Shown: positions 43,510 to 53,155, numbered from the stretch's first letter. The stretch is DNA of 64,000 bases from Chloroflexota bacterium (GCA_021779955.1 JAJXZS010000050.1:62001-126000), one strand, 5' to 3'. Notes: a model not told the origin generated them from the sequence alone. Numbers and translations are program-made.

Positions 43510-43984
43510 GGCCCTTTTTCTCCTTGCGGCTCAAAGAGGTCTGCTCGATGGCATCCACAATTTGCTGATAGCCCGTGCAGCGGCACAGATTGCCTGCGAT
43601 CGCCTCCCGTATTTCCGTGCGGGTGGGCTGGGGATTGTCTGCCAGGAGGGCTTCACCTGCCAGGATCATGCCAGGTGTGCAGAATCCGCATTGCACAGCG
43701 CCGTAGCGGATGAAGGCCTGCTGCAGGTCGTTGGGGCTTCCGTCAGGCAGGCACACGCCTTCGATGGTGATTACCTCCCGGTCTGCAGCCTGAGCGGCCA
43801 GTACCATGCACGAATTGACCAGCTTGCCGTCCAATAGCACGGAGCATGCGCCGCATTCACCCACGTCGCAGCCTTCCTTGGTGCCCGTAAGATGCAAGTA
43901 CTCCCGGAGCAGCTTCAAGAGTGAGATATCGCCTGGAGCTTCCACTTCGACTCTTTGGTTGTTCAATAACAATGAATATTTCAT
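43502..43984 (-). CDS. Molybdenum hydroxylase iron-sulfur subunit
   Basis: A 160-residue protein with two 2Fe-2S clusters. The ferredoxin-type cluster uses [15 protein letters not shown] and the later NSC; the helical cluster uses CGFCTPGM and CRCTGY, so all eight cysteines are present. It passes electrons from the Mo site to FAD. The ATG at 43984 overlaps the FAD subunit stop by four bases (ATGA); a start further upstream lies inside that gene and is rejected. Confidence 0.92.
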   Translation of the reverse strand: MKYSLLLNNQRVEVEAPGDISLLKLLREYLHLTGTKEGCDVGECGACSVLLDGKLVNSCMVLAAQAADREVITIEGVCLPDGSPNDLQQAFIRYGAVQCGFCTPGMILAGEALLADNPQPTRTEIREAIAGNLCRCTGYQQIVDAIEQTSLSRKEKKGHA

Positions 43985-44847
43985 GCCGCCGCCAAAGGAA
44001 ATACCTGGCCAAGAATTCGAGCGGTCATTGCTTCGAGAGCCGGAATTTTGTACTCTGAGGACCAACGTCTGCCGGAAAGCCGCAGCATTTCAGCTACTGT
44101 TGCCCTGGCGGCAAGGTTGAAAAGCAAATCGGAAGGCGCCTCACCCAGCAGAAGTTCCTCGACCGCCGCCAGACGCTCGATGCTCGGCGTGGCAGAGCCG
44201 GTGACCAGGCGGGCTTCGGCAATCCTGCCGTCGTCGTTCAAGCGCCCCAGCGCGGCAACGGTCAGCCTTGAAATCGCCATGGCGTTGCGCCTTCCGAGCT
44301 TAAGGAAGGCGCTGCGGCTGCCTGAAGCAGGGATGGGATAGCTCAACGACAAAAGCAAACCGCCCGATGGGAGCAATGTGTGGTTTGGCCGGGTAACGAA
44401 TCGGCTGACCGGCATACTTTGCCCGCCTGCCGGTGTGAGGATGGAAGTCGACGCGTCAAGACAGATCAACGCGGGCAGCGAATCGGCACAGGCCGCGGCG
44501 TTGACCACATTGCCGCCGAGAGTGCCCATATTTCGGATTTGCACGGCGCCCACCGAATGGCATGCCTGAACCAGCGCGGGAGCAGTCTGCTGAACCAGCG
44601 GCGATTCCATCACTTCGTTAAAAGTGGCCGCTGCACCGATGATCACCCTGCCGTTTTGCTCTTCGATCTTTCGAAGCTCCGGGATGAGCGAAATATCCAC
44701 CAGGCGGTCGCAATAATGCGGATCATGGCGCAGGAGCAGCATAATATCTGTGGCGCCTGCCAGTGCTCTGCTGCGCAAACCCGGCTCGTTGAGCAGGGTC
44801 ATTGCCTCGCTCACGCTTGTTGCCCGGATGGTTTCGAAACTTTCCAT
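43981..44847 (-). CDS. Molybdenum hydroxylase FAD-binding subunit
   Basis: A 288-residue CoxM/XdhB-type flavoprotein. ALAGATDIMLLLRH near residue 34 is the first FAD loop and IRNMGTLGGNVVNAAACADSLPALICL near 105 the second. The C-terminal CODH FAD domain (about 175-285) is present. First gene of the order FAD, Fe-S, Mo subunit; promoter at 44989-45016. No dedicated MoCo maturation gene is next to it. Confidence 0.9.
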   Translation of the reverse strand: MESFETIRATSVSEAMTLLNEPGLRSRALAGATDIMLLLRHDPHYCDRLVDISLIPELRKIEEQNGRVIIGAAATFNEVMESPLVQQTAPALVQACHSVGAVQIRNMGTLGGNVVNAAACADSLPALICLDASTSILTPAGGQSMPVSRFVTRPNHTLLPSGGLLLSLSYPIPASGSRSAFLKLGRRNAMAISRLTVAALGRLNDDGRIAEARLVTGSATPSIERLAAVEELLLGEAPSDLLFNLAARATVAEMLRLSGRRWSSEYKIPALEAMTARILGQVFPLAAA

Positions 44848-44988
44848 GCAGATTCTCCCGAAGTTGGTAACTGCTTGCTGCCTTTAGCCGCTTAACCGGG
44901 CGCTTTCGCTCCGAAGGTAGAAAATCTCATCCAGATTGTCTGAGTTTCGCGGGAGCCCAACGTTATCCTCTCGCAGATGGTAACCGAA

Positions 44989-45016
44989 AGTATACACATT
45001 CCCTGTAAAATGTCCA
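44989..45016 (-). promoter_or_regulatory. Promoter of the molybdenum hydroxylase operon
   Basis: Minus strand TGGACA (45011-45016) and TATACT (44989-44994), spacing 16. The leader would be about 135 bases long. Confidence 0.55.
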
Positions 45017-45106
45017 CATACAACGCGGGAGAATTACCGTTCGCGCAAGCTCGCAGAGGATAATAAATCTCTGCCTATCGTGATCAAAGCCGGTGTGAAA
45101 CTGGAT

Positions 45107-46087
45107 TTAAAAGAGAGCAGGCTGCTTCGAAGCGGGTTTGACCTGCGCAGCGTGCTCTTCAAGCCAGGCGAGCAGTTGGATCGGTTTAGCCTGGAAGGGA
45201 TGCGGAAACGGTAGGGCGCCCTTTTGAATGAGTTGCCTGTTTCCCTCGGGCATTTCAGGATGGTCAAGGGCAAAGACGGGAATCCATTTGGCTCTAAGCG
45301 CCTCTGTCGCGCCGGCCCAGGTGCCGCCCTTTTCAAAATCGCTGGCAACGACGATTGCATGGTCGGCCAATGCGTAGATCAGCTTGTTCCTGCCCATGGC
45401 GGTGCCCACGCTGAAAGGTGCATTCGGCGAGTAGGGCGTCGCGAGGCAAAGGTCGCCCCGTTGGAGTGCATTTCGGTTCTCTGGGTCGCGGACGGCCTTC
45501 TCGAGATTGTCTGATAGGATGCCAACGGCCGTCCCGCGTGCGCCGAGGGCTGCCCGCATGCTCAAGCTGTCCACTCCTTTTGCTCCCCCGGAATACAGCA
45601 CCAGGCCAGACATTCCGCATGCATTTCCCACGAACTCGGCGCATGTTTCCCCTGCCACATCGAGATGGCGCGAGCCCACAACGGCAATTCCGGGTTGGCC
45701 GAGCAGCGCTTTTTCACCCGAGTAAAAGAGGATAACCGGAGCGGCATCTTTGAGGCGCTGACGGTAACGTTCAGGGTAGTTCGCGTCTGCCCGCGTCATC
45801 ACCTGGATGCCAAGTCTCTCGAGGCGTCCCAGCTCGATCTCAAGCGATGTCCGACGCAGCAAGAGCTTTGAAACCCGCTCCGCATTCTTCTCCGTGAGTA
45901 CCAATTGGCAGGCCGCGCTTTCGATGCCCTGATTTAGCAGATCCCCCGGACGCATGGATTCGGTTTGAAGTTTTCTCGCCAGGTCATTCCACTCCTTGAG
46001 AGCAAGAGGCGAGAAATCCGTTGCAGGTGAAAGACCCAAATGCGAGCAGAGAAGCAGGATTGCCAGGGTATCTTGGGAAAGGTTCAT
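45107..46087 (-). CDS. DprA-like protein coupled to RecQ
   Basis: A 326-residue DprA/Smf-like protein of the SLOG Rossmann superfamily. GIAVVGSRHLDVAGETCAEF, LVLYSGGAKGVDSLSMRAALG and the F-x-x-x-x-x-MGRNKLIYALADHAIVVAS segment parallel the GSR, SGxAxGID and RN-x-I motifs of DprA. An N-terminal helical region of about 100 residues precedes; the C-terminal winged helix of classical DprA is not evident. The ATG at 46087 overlaps the recQ stop (ATGA). A longer start lies within recQ. Classical DprA loads RecA on incoming single strands; the coupling suggests a joint role with RecQ. Confidence 0.78.
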   Translation of the reverse strand: MNLSQDTLAILLLCSHLGLSPATDFSPLALKEWNDLARKLQTESMRPGDLLNQGIESAACQLVLTEKNAERVSKLLLRRTSLEIELGRLERLGIQVMTRADANYPERYRQRLKDAAPVILFYSGEKALLGQPGIAVVGSRHLDVAGETCAEFVGNACGMSGLVLYSGGAKGVDSLSMRAALGARGTAVGILSDNLEKAVRDPENRNALQRGDLCLATPYSPNAPFSVGTAMGRNKLIYALADHAIVVASDFEKGGTWAGATEALRAKWIPVFALDHPEMPEGNRQLIQKGALPFPHPFQAKPIQLLAWLEEHAAQVKPASKQPALF

Positions 46088-48201
46088 TGATTCGTGTTCC
46101 TTTTTGTCGCCTGGGCCATGGCAAATGGATAGACGGGTCCGCTGCCGTTCTTGCGAAGAAGATATCCTGCCATGGTCAGCGTCCAACCTGAATCTATAAT
46201 ATCATCGATAACCAAAACAGGCCCTCCGGGAAGAGGTTTTTTAATCGAGAGTGAATTGAGCACATTCCGCGCCTGCATGCTCTCGTTTTGCATCGTCTTC
46301 TGCTCTGGGGCATCAGAACTGCGAATCAATACCGGGTGGAAGGGGATTCCCAGCCGGTCTGCAATTCGCTGGGCAATGTCTGCCACGAGCTCAGGCCGCC
46401 GCCTTGAAGGTATTGCAGTGATCCATTGGGGCGCTGGATTGGGTCTCCAGCGCATCTTGATCAAATGTGCCGCGGCGTCGGCAAGCTCATCTGAAAATCG
46501 ATCGGTTTGATATTTCCCCTCCCGCACCAGTTTTCCCCAACCAACGTCACCGTAATAGCTCAAGCTTTGTCCTATTTCATTCTGCAGGTAAGGCGGCACC
46601 TTTTTACCCGTTGGAAGAATTCCTGAAGGTGCTTTTTCCTTTGGCTTGATCACTATCTGTAATTCGTTCAGGAAATCTTCCGCTTCGATCACCCTGGAGG
46701 AGGCGACATCAGAAGATAAGCCTTTGCTTTGACAGTTGGCGCACCGTCCACAGGGATGCGCAGTCGTATCGCCAAGGGATCTCTGCAGGAACTCCATGAG
46801 ACAGCCGCGAGAATGGACATAGCGGTTGATCTCATGCCATTCTTTCCAGCGCAAATCGGTGAACTTCTTTATCTGCGCATCGTCGGGCTGCCATTCGCGT
46901 CCGGTAAGACGGTAAGCATAGTCATCACCTTCCATGGTTCGCTCTACAACACTGTCGACCTCAAGGAGTCTGAGCACCTGCCGGATTCCGCCCGACGTGT
47001 AGTTGACTTTTCGCATCAGTTGGTCGACCGAAATCCCTTTCTCCTTGGATAGAGCCGCCAGGGTGGCTTCGAAAGCCTTGTTGCTTGGCGTGGCATTGTT
47101 GATCATAAATTTCTGGATATCTTCATCTTCATCGCCGCAGAGCAGGATGCCGTAGGCTTTATCCAGGCTCCTGCCTGCCCTGCCCACCTGCTGGTAGTAC
47201 TCGATCACCGATTTGGGTCGCTGGAAATGGATGACGAATGAGACGTCCGGCTTGTCAAAGCCCATCCCCAGGGCAACTGTGGCGACAAGAAGTTCGATCT
47301 TGTTCTCGATGAACGCCGCTTCGAGCTCGGGCCGGTTGATTTCAGTCTCATCCTGGGCGTGATAGGCTTCGGCTTTATAGTTGTGCTGCTTTAACCATCG
47401 GGCCACTATCTCGGTATCATGTACGGTCTGGCAATAGACGATGCCGCTGCCTTTGAACTTCGATAGGTTTTCAGCCAACCAGGCCAGGCGTTCTGCCCGG
47501 CTCCCAACGAAAAGGTTCTGCAGGCGGAGAGATTCACGAGCAAGCGGACCCTTGAACAACTCAAGGGTGGAGCCGAACTGCGCCTGTACGTCTGCGATCA
47601 CCCTTAGATTTGCGGTGGCTGTTGTGCCGAGTACGGGCATCTCTTTCGGGAGCGTCCGTAGAAGCTGACCGATTCTCCGGTAGTCCGGCCTGAAATCGTG
47701 CCCCCAATCGGAAATACAATGGGCTTCGTCCACCACGATCAGGCCCATATTCCCTGCAATTCGCGGCAGGACGAAGCTTTGAAAATGTTCGCTTGCCAGG
47801 CGTTCCGGTGAGATCAAGACGATGTCGCACTCGTTGTTGATTAAAGCCAGTTCTGCTTTCGCCCAATCTTGCCGGTTTCCACTGTTGATGGTTTGTGCCC
47901 GGATGCCGATGCGATTTGCCGTCTCGATCTGGTTACGCATAAGGGAAAGCAGCGGGCTGATGAGCAGCGTTGGACCTGCGCCCTGCTCGCGGAGCAGCCT
48001 GGTTGCAAGAAAATACACCAGGCTCTTGCCCCATCCGGTACGCTGTACCACCAGCGCCCGCTTCCTTTTCAATGCAACCGCTTCGATAGCTTCCCACTGG
48101 CCGGGGCGAAAGTCCTTGTCAGTGCCTAGCATTTGACGCAGTAAATCAAGGCAATGCTGCTTGATTGCGGAGTTGGCTTCGATGAGTTCCCCAGCTGCCA
48201 T
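46084..48201 (-). CDS. RecQ-family helicase with C-terminal phosphoribosyltransferase-like domain
   Basis: A 705-residue protein from the ATG at 48201. Residues 1-350 are the RecQ helicase core: Walker A QRTGWGKS at 53-60, DEAH at 158-161, then FQRPKSVIEYYQQVGRAGRS as motif VI. A four-Cys zinc site follows (CLMEFLQRS, then PCGRCANC). Near the C-terminus VLVIDDIIDSGWT (662-674) is the PRPP-binding loop of type I phosphoribosyltransferases, preceded by HPVLIRSSDAPEQ. The promoter at 48291-48319 excludes a start at 48288; 48243 is possible. Coupled to the DprA-like gene. Confidence 0.82.
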   Translation of the reverse strand: MAAGELIEANSAIKQHCLDLLRQMLGTDKDFRPGQWEAIEAVALKRKRALVVQRTGWGKSLVYFLATRLLREQGAGPTLLISPLLSLMRNQIETANRIGIRAQTINSGNRQDWAKAELALINNECDIVLISPERLASEHFQSFVLPRIAGNMGLIVVDEAHCISDWGHDFRPDYRRIGQLLRTLPKEMPVLGTTATANLRVIADVQAQFGSTLELFKGPLARESLRLQNLFVGSRAERLAWLAENLSKFKGSGIVYCQTVHDTEIVARWLKQHNYKAEAYHAQDETEINRPELEAAFIENKIELLVATVALGMGFDKPDVSFVIHFQRPKSVIEYYQQVGRAGRSLDKAYGILLCGDEDEDIQKFMINNATPSNKAFEATLAALSKEKGISVDQLMRKVNYTSGGIRQVLRLLEVDSVVERTMEGDDYAYRLTGREWQPDDAQIKKFTDLRWKEWHEINRYVHSRGCLMEFLQRSLGDTTAHPCGRCANCQSKGLSSDVASSRVIEAEDFLNELQIVIKPKEKAPSGILPTGKKVPPYLQNEIGQSLSYYGDVGWGKLVREGKYQTDRFSDELADAAAHLIKMRWRPNPAPQWITAIPSRRRPELVADIAQRIADRLGIPFHPVLIRSSDAPEQKTMQNESMQARNVLNSLSIKKPLPGGPVLVIDDIIDSGWTLTMAGYLLRKNGSGPVYPFAMAQATKRNTNQ

Positions 48202-48290
48202 TGGTGTGCCGCCTTGTGTGCGATGATGAGTTCTCTCCAGCATTCGAATACCCCGGGTGCTGGTGCAAGGACCGTAATGAAAGCACAACT

Positions 48291-48319
48291 ATTATGCGGC
48301 TGAATCCACGGCCGTGCAA
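48291..48319 (-). promoter_or_regulatory. Promoter of the recQ-dprA pair
   Basis: Minus strand TTGCAC (48314-48319) and CATAAT (48291-48296), spacing 17. It separates the pair from the GH65 gene upstream on the same strand, though no terminator is seen between them. Confidence 0.5.
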
Positions 48320-48345
48320 TCGAATCGGCGGCTCGAATCAGCTCT

Positions 48346-50676
48346 TTACGATCGCTCCCTCGTCCCACCTTTTTCAGCATGTGTGCTGACCCATGGAATG
48401 ACCAGTTCGCCTGTGGGATGGATAGGATAGATCGAATCGCCAAGAGTGATCGAAAGGTTCTCAGTCAATGGGAAGAGTGGCTTGACGGTGATTTGTTCGT
48501 GTGTGATGACGATCCGCAGTTTTTGCCCGCGCACCTCGAACGGAAGCGTCACCTGGCGCCAGTGCTCGGGCAGGCGTGGATTGATCGAAATTGTATCTCC
48601 CAGGCACTGGATGCCGCACAGTCCGAACACGGCTGCCATCCAGGATCCCCCGCTGCTGGCCGAATGTGTGCCTCCGATATAGAGCTTGCCGACATACTGC
48701 TTGCCCTCGCCGGTTAGATCGATGGTTGCCGTCTTGAGGAAATACTTGTACGCCCAATCCACCTTACCGATCTGAGACGCGATCAGCGAATAGGAGCAAG
48801 CGCTGAGGCTTGATCCATGTTCGGTTCTTGGTTCGTAATACTCCCAGTTCGATTCTTTTGTCAGCGCTGTGAACCGTTCGCTGAATAGCGCGAGCATCAA
48901 CACCACGTCCGACTGTTTGATGATTTGAGTATTCGTTGCCAATCCATTGCCGCCGCCGAGGTATTCGTTGGGGTCCAGCCGGCGCATCAGCAGGTTTTCG
49001 AGAGAGGTGTCTTCGAGTGAGAAGTAGCCGTCAAATTGAGGGACGACCGAACCCTCAGGCAGTTCGTCCGGGAGGTACAAATTGGCAGCCACAACTGCGA
49101 TGCGAGATAGGTCTGCCTCAAAACCCAGGGAAGCTACCAGGCGGTCATAGAACTCGGGCGAGTTCTTTTGCAGATAGTCGGAAAGGAACAGGCAGATATC
49201 GAAGGTGTGCGCAATCAGGCGATTGGTAAAGGCATTATTGTGAACACGCTCATGATATTCATCCGGACCGGTGACATCCAGGATTTCATGCTGCTGTTTA
49301 TCGGGACTGTAATAGGCATACGACATGAAAAAGCGTGCGCATTCGAAAACAACCTCAGCCCCGCCGTCGTACCAGATGCTCGCATCCCCTGTGGCAACGT
49401 AGTATTTCCAGAATGCATAGGGGATGTCGGCGCTGATGTGGACCTGCTTGTCGCGGAAGTACGTGCGCATGGGTCGGTCGGTGAAAATATCGGTCAGGTT
49501 GAAAAGTGTGCACACATCGTCGCCGGTGTCCTGGCTTTCCCAGGCGTAGAATGCACCCCGGTAGCCATACTCTCTCGCTTTTCGGCGCGCGCCTTCAAGC
49601 GTGTGATAGCGGTACAGCAGCAAGTTGCGCGCAATCTCCGGAAAGGCATGCATGAAGAACGGGAGCATAAAGATCTCTGTATCCCAGAAAATGGCTCCCT
49701 TGTACATCTGACCCGAAATCCCCCTTGCCGGGATGGATGCGGACGCGCTGTGGGCGGGTACGCTCGCCAGGAGTTGGTAGATGCTGTAGCGCAGGGCTTC
49801 CTGCGCAACCGGATCGCCTTCAATTTCGATGTCGCAAGCGTCCCAACGCTGCTTCCAGAGTTCACCGTGGGCTGCGCGTTGAGCTTCGAAGCCTTGTCTG
49901 GCTGCCATGCGGCACAGCTCACGGCTCGTGCCCATTGGGTCAGGTTCATCCGCGGAGGCAACCAGGGCAACAAACTTATAAAACGTAAAACCCCTGTTGA
50001 GATGATCCACCCGAAAAGTACGCAGCACCGAGTGCTGATCGAGCAGTTCCCCGGCATCTTCGGGTATTGTGCGATTCTTATTTGAGAAGACGATACATTC
50101 GGATAAAGCCACGGGGACCGAATTTTCGTGAGTCACAGCCCCCAGGGATACAATATCGTCCTCGATATGCGCAGAGATGTCGTCCAAATGCGGACCATTG
50201 ATGTCCCAGACCTCGCCGTCAATACCTGTCTGGATTGTTACGCTGCAATCGCGGTCTGAGATGAGTGAGAACTCCAGGCATAGCAGGTGAAGCTGCGCAA
50301 GCGAGGCGAACCGCTGCGACTTGAGCGTGATTCGCGCGCCGTCAGACGTTTCGAAGATGGTCTCGCGCGTGTGAATCGCGGTATGTATGTTGAGGTTTTG
50401 GGTATGGCTCAATACTTTACTGGAGAGCGTGCTGAGCGCTTCGGTGCCGTAAAAGACCTGCGCAAACCCGGCGTTCGGCAGGTTGACCGGTTCGCGCCAT
50501 TGATCTCCAACTTTGTCGTAGAGGCCTGAAACGATGGTGGCTGTCTTTTCTTCCTTCCTGAATTCATCCAGAGTACCGCGATAACCGAAATAGCCATTCC
50601 CGATCAAGAACTTGATGCCCTGGCGGTCGATGTCTTGCGGCAATAATTGGTTTGTCTCTGTAATATTCCATTCCAT
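48346..50676 (-). CDS. GH65 disaccharide phosphorylase, copy 1
   Basis: A 776-residue glycoside hydrolase family 65 protein. The N-terminal beta-sandwich begins WNITETN and GIKFLIGNGYFGYRGTLDE. The (alpha/alpha)6 barrel holds Glu473 in VTGPDEYHERVHNN, the general acid of the family, and IIKQSDVVLML, the phosphate-side Lys-Gln. No signal peptide, so it acts inside the cell. GH65 members split maltose, trehalose, kojibiose or nigerose with phosphate to beta-glucose 1-phosphate plus glucose. Specificity is not readable; the GH87-like gene nearby favours nigerose-type links. RBS AAGGA. Confidence 0.88.
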   Translation of the reverse strand: MEWNITETNQLLPQDIDRQGIKFLIGNGYFGYRGTLDEFRKEEKTATIVSGLYDKVGDQWREPVNLPNAGFAQVFYGTEALSTLSSKVLSHTQNLNIHTAIHTRETIFETSDGARITLKSQRFASLAQLHLLCLEFSLISDRDCSVTIQTGIDGEVWDINGPHLDDISAHIEDDIVSLGAVTHENSVPVALSECIVFSNKNRTIPEDAGELLDQHSVLRTFRVDHLNRGFTFYKFVALVASADEPDPMGTSRELCRMAARQGFEAQRAAHGELWKQRWDACDIEIEGDPVAQEALRYSIYQLLASVPAHSASASIPARGISGQMYKGAIFWDTEIFMLPFFMHAFPEIARNLLLYRYHTLEGARRKAREYGYRGAFYAWESQDTGDDVCTLFNLTDIFTDRPMRTYFRDKQVHISADIPYAFWKYYVATGDASIWYDGGAEVVFECARFFMSYAYYSPDKQQHEILDVTGPDEYHERVHNNAFTNRLIAHTFDICLFLSDYLQKNSPEFYDRLVASLGFEADLSRIAVVAANLYLPDELPEGSVVPQFDGYFSLEDTSLENLLMRRLDPNEYLGGGNGLATNTQIIKQSDVVLMLALFSERFTALTKESNWEYYEPRTEHGSSLSACSYSLIASQIGKVDWAYKYFLKTATIDLTGEGKQYVGKLYIGGTHSASSGGSWMAAVFGLCGIQCLGDTISINPRLPEHWRQVTLPFEVRGQKLRIVITHEQITVKPLFPLTENLSITLGDSIYPIHPTGELVIPWVSTHAEKGGTRERS

Positions 50677-50777
50677 GGTACGTCCTTGATCTACTTGTAT
50701 GCGCTGCGCTAAGTTGTCAGTTCTCCCCTGAAGACCGGTAAAAGAGGCACTTCCCGCCGGGGAATCATAAGTACGCG

Positions 50778-53012
50778 CTAGATTTTTATTGAGATGCCTG
50801 TCCCGTCCAGTTCACATGCCTTATCGAAGAAATTGACTCTTACCGGGTCTCCTTCAACGACATGCAAAAAGGCTTTTGCCTGGTTCACTTCCACCTTGAT
50901 CACAGATTGTCGATACGTCACCTGAAAGCTGTAACTTTTCCAGTGCCCGGGTATGGACGGCTTGAAAGACAGCAGGTCGCCGTCTGAGCGCATGCCGCCA
51001 AAACCGTATACGATATTCATCCATGCTGCCGCAATCGAGGTCGTATGGATCCCTTCGCACGCGTTCCGGTTGTAATTGTCCAGGTCGATGCGGGTTGCAA
51101 AGCGGAAGAAATCGAAGGCTTCCTGCGAGCGCCCCAGCTCGGCTGCGAGGATGGAATGGACCGAGGGCGAGAGCGAAGATTCGTGAATGCAGCGCGGTTC
51201 ATAGTATTCGTAGTTGGCGCGCTTTTCTGCCGCTGAAAACGACTGGTTGTACAGGAACATGAACATGAGCACGTCCGGCTGCTTGATCATGTCGTTGCGA
51301 TAGATCCGGTCGTACGCCCAATGTGAATAGAGCGGAAATTCCTCGACAGGGATGGCATCGACATCGATGTGCGGCAGGTCGAAAAACCCCAGATGCTGCT
51401 CGAACAGTCCCGTGGACAGGTCATATGGGATCAGCATCTCCTCCGCCATGCGTTTCCATTCTGCCAGCTCGGACGTTGTGACACCCACACTGGCAGGAGG
51501 GATGCTCTTCAATACCTCGAGCGTGTACTCGAACGTGCGTTTTGCCATGTAGTTGGTGTACGCATTGTGGTTGACCATCATTTGGAACTCGTCCGGGCCC
51601 ATCACGGCGTAATAACCAAACTTCCCCCCGGCCGACCACTGTCCCCGCGTGGCCAGGAAGCGGCAAATCTGGACGAGAAGCTCAGCGCCTTCACTGCGCA
51701 GAAATTCCGTATCGCCCGTCACATGCGCGTAATGCCAGACCGCATAGGCAACCGCCGTTGTTGGCTGCAATTGAAGACTGGCGTGCTGCCAAAGCGTGCA
51801 GCTTTCAGTGCCGTCGGATGTGGCAACCGGGAAACACGCTCCCTCGCAATCCAGATCCTTCGCGCGCGCCATTGCCTGCGGCATGGTCTTGTACCGGAAA
51901 TCGATCAACGATTTGGCTGCCGCTGGATTGCTGAAGAGATAGAACGGCAGGCAGTAGGTTTCGGTATCCCAAAAGGCGTTGCCGTTATACGCTTCGCCGG
52001 TTAACCCTTTGGCCCCGATGTTTGCGCCTTTCAACGCGCCGCGGTAGGTCTGCTGCATCTGGAAGATGCAAAAACGGATCCCTTGCTGGGTTTCAGGGTC
52101 GCCTTCGATGGTGATATCGGATTTCGACCAGAAGCCAGCCCAGTAGCGGCGGTTTTCTTCGAGGATTGCTGAGTAATCCTTCGTGACGCATTGCATCGCC
52201 GACACGCCTTTGTTCCAGGCTTCCTCCAGCGGCTGATTCGGGTCGCGTTCCGTATAAAGAATCACCGGCCTTTCGACGATTGATTCCCGGCCCTGTTGAA
52301 GTTCGAGGTCAAAGACGTATCCTGTGAACTTCTCGCCTTCGATGGGCTCCGGCTTCGCGTTTGCAGAGACACGCATCCCTGCAAATACCCGCTGGTTCAC
52401 CGAAGTGCTGACCCCCAGCAGCATCCCTGTGTCTTTCCGCGGGCAAGACCAGAAATTCTGCCCGTACATGCGGTGCGGCGTCGAAAAATCCAGGCCCAGC
52501 GTCAGCTTGGGCCTGCCTGAGAAGTTCAAGGGCAGGAAGCGAATTTGCTGGCACGCCAGCTCGTTGGTTTCCATGCTCAGCAGGCGTAGAAATACGATCC
52601 TGATCTTTTTACCGGAAGCGGTTTCCCAGACAGTTTCACGGCGCAACTCGCCGCTTCGAAAATCCAGTTCGCGTCGAAATTCTGAGTATTTGCACCTGGC
52701 CAGGTCGAGAATTTCGCCGTCCAATTCAATGCGTGTATACAACCAATCGACTGTATTGACCATAAAGGCCAGACGGGTGGAAATCCCCTTGTAAGCCGTT
52801 CCTTCGGTGAAGCGCTCTTCATAGACCCCATTCAAGTAAGTGCCGGTAAGGTGGTCACCGGAGTAGCCCTCCTCAAAATACCCGCGCGTCCCCTGGTACT
52901 CATTCGCAAGCGAAAACAAAGACTCGGAGACTTCGCTCCGGTCGGGATGGAAACCGTCTTCGATGATTTTCCAAGGGTGAACCTGTAAGTATTGATCTGC
53001 GATTTTTGCCAT
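50778..53012 (-). CDS. GH65 disaccharide phosphorylase, copy 2
   Basis: A 744-residue GH65 protein, a distant paralog of the adjacent one. The N-terminus PWKIIEDGFHPDRSEVSESL and the block SLANEYQGTRGYFEEGYSG belong to the branch often annotated kojibiose/trehalose phosphorylase-like. Glu475 in MGPDEFQMMVNHNAYTN is the general acid; the usual His after the Tyr is replaced (GPDEFQ). MIKQPDVLMFMFLY keeps the phosphate-side Lys-Gln. Cytoplasmic. Its promoter carries a LacI operator at 53110-53123. It is first in the minus-strand pair of GH65 genes, 101 bases before copy 1. Confidence 0.87.
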   Translation of the reverse strand: MAKIADQYLQVHPWKIIEDGFHPDRSEVSESLFSLANEYQGTRGYFEEGYSGDHLTGTYLNGVYEERFTEGTAYKGISTRLAFMVNTVDWLYTRIELDGEILDLARCKYSEFRRELDFRSGELRRETVWETASGKKIRIVFLRLLSMETNELACQQIRFLPLNFSGRPKLTLGLDFSTPHRMYGQNFWSCPRKDTGMLLGVSTSVNQRVFAGMRVSANAKPEPIEGEKFTGYVFDLELQQGRESIVERPVILYTERDPNQPLEEAWNKGVSAMQCVTKDYSAILEENRRYWAGFWSKSDITIEGDPETQQGIRFCIFQMQQTYRGALKGANIGAKGLTGEAYNGNAFWDTETYCLPFYLFSNPAAAKSLIDFRYKTMPQAMARAKDLDCEGACFPVATSDGTESCTLWQHASLQLQPTTAVAYAVWHYAHVTGDTEFLRSEGAELLVQICRFLATRGQWSAGGKFGYYAVMGPDEFQMMVNHNAYTNYMAKRTFEYTLEVLKSIPPASVGVTTSELAEWKRMAEEMLIPYDLSTGLFEQHLGFFDLPHIDVDAIPVEEFPLYSHWAYDRIYRNDMIKQPDVLMFMFLYNQSFSAAEKRANYEYYEPRCIHESSLSPSVHSILAAELGRSQEAFDFFRFATRIDLDNYNRNACEGIHTTSIAAAWMNIVYGFGGMRSDGDLLSFKPSIPGHWKSYSFQVTYRQSVIKVEVNQAKAFLHVVEGDPVRVNFFDKACELDGTGISIKI

Positions 53013-53094
53013 CCGATATTTCCTATCTTAAGTGTCACAATCCAATCACCGGTTATGAAAAGGGCATTCACCTGCGATAACCGGAATCAATAAA

Positions 53095-53122
53095 ATAGTA
53101 AGGATAAACGTTGAACGTTCAA
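53095..53122 (-). promoter_or_regulatory. Promoter of the GH65 pair
   Basis: Minus strand TTGAAC (53117-53122), inside the LacI operator, and TACTAT (53095-53100), spacing 16. Operator binding would block RNA polymerase directly. Confidence 0.6.
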
Positions 53123-53123
53123 C
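53110..53123. promoter_or_regulatory. LacI-family operator 1 (GH65 promoter)
   Basis: GTTGAACGTTCAAC, a perfect 14-base palindrome with a central CG, the form bound by LacI/GalR proteins. Identical to the copies at 54165 and 55617. Confidence 0.82.
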
Positions 53124-53130
53124 TTGATCC

Positions 53131-53155
53131 TGAAAAAAAAGAGCTTATGTGCTCT
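53131..53155 (-). terminator. Intrinsic terminator of the lacI-type gene
   Basis: Read on the minus strand, AGAGC, loop, GCTCT and then eight T. The stem overlaps the stop codon of the regulator, so lacI transcription ends before the GH65 promoter. Confidence 0.75.

Noticed and set aside
44848-45106. Possible tRNA between the FAD subunit and dprA
   Set aside because: No T-loop GTTCGA-type sequence or acceptor stem pairing could be found on either strand.
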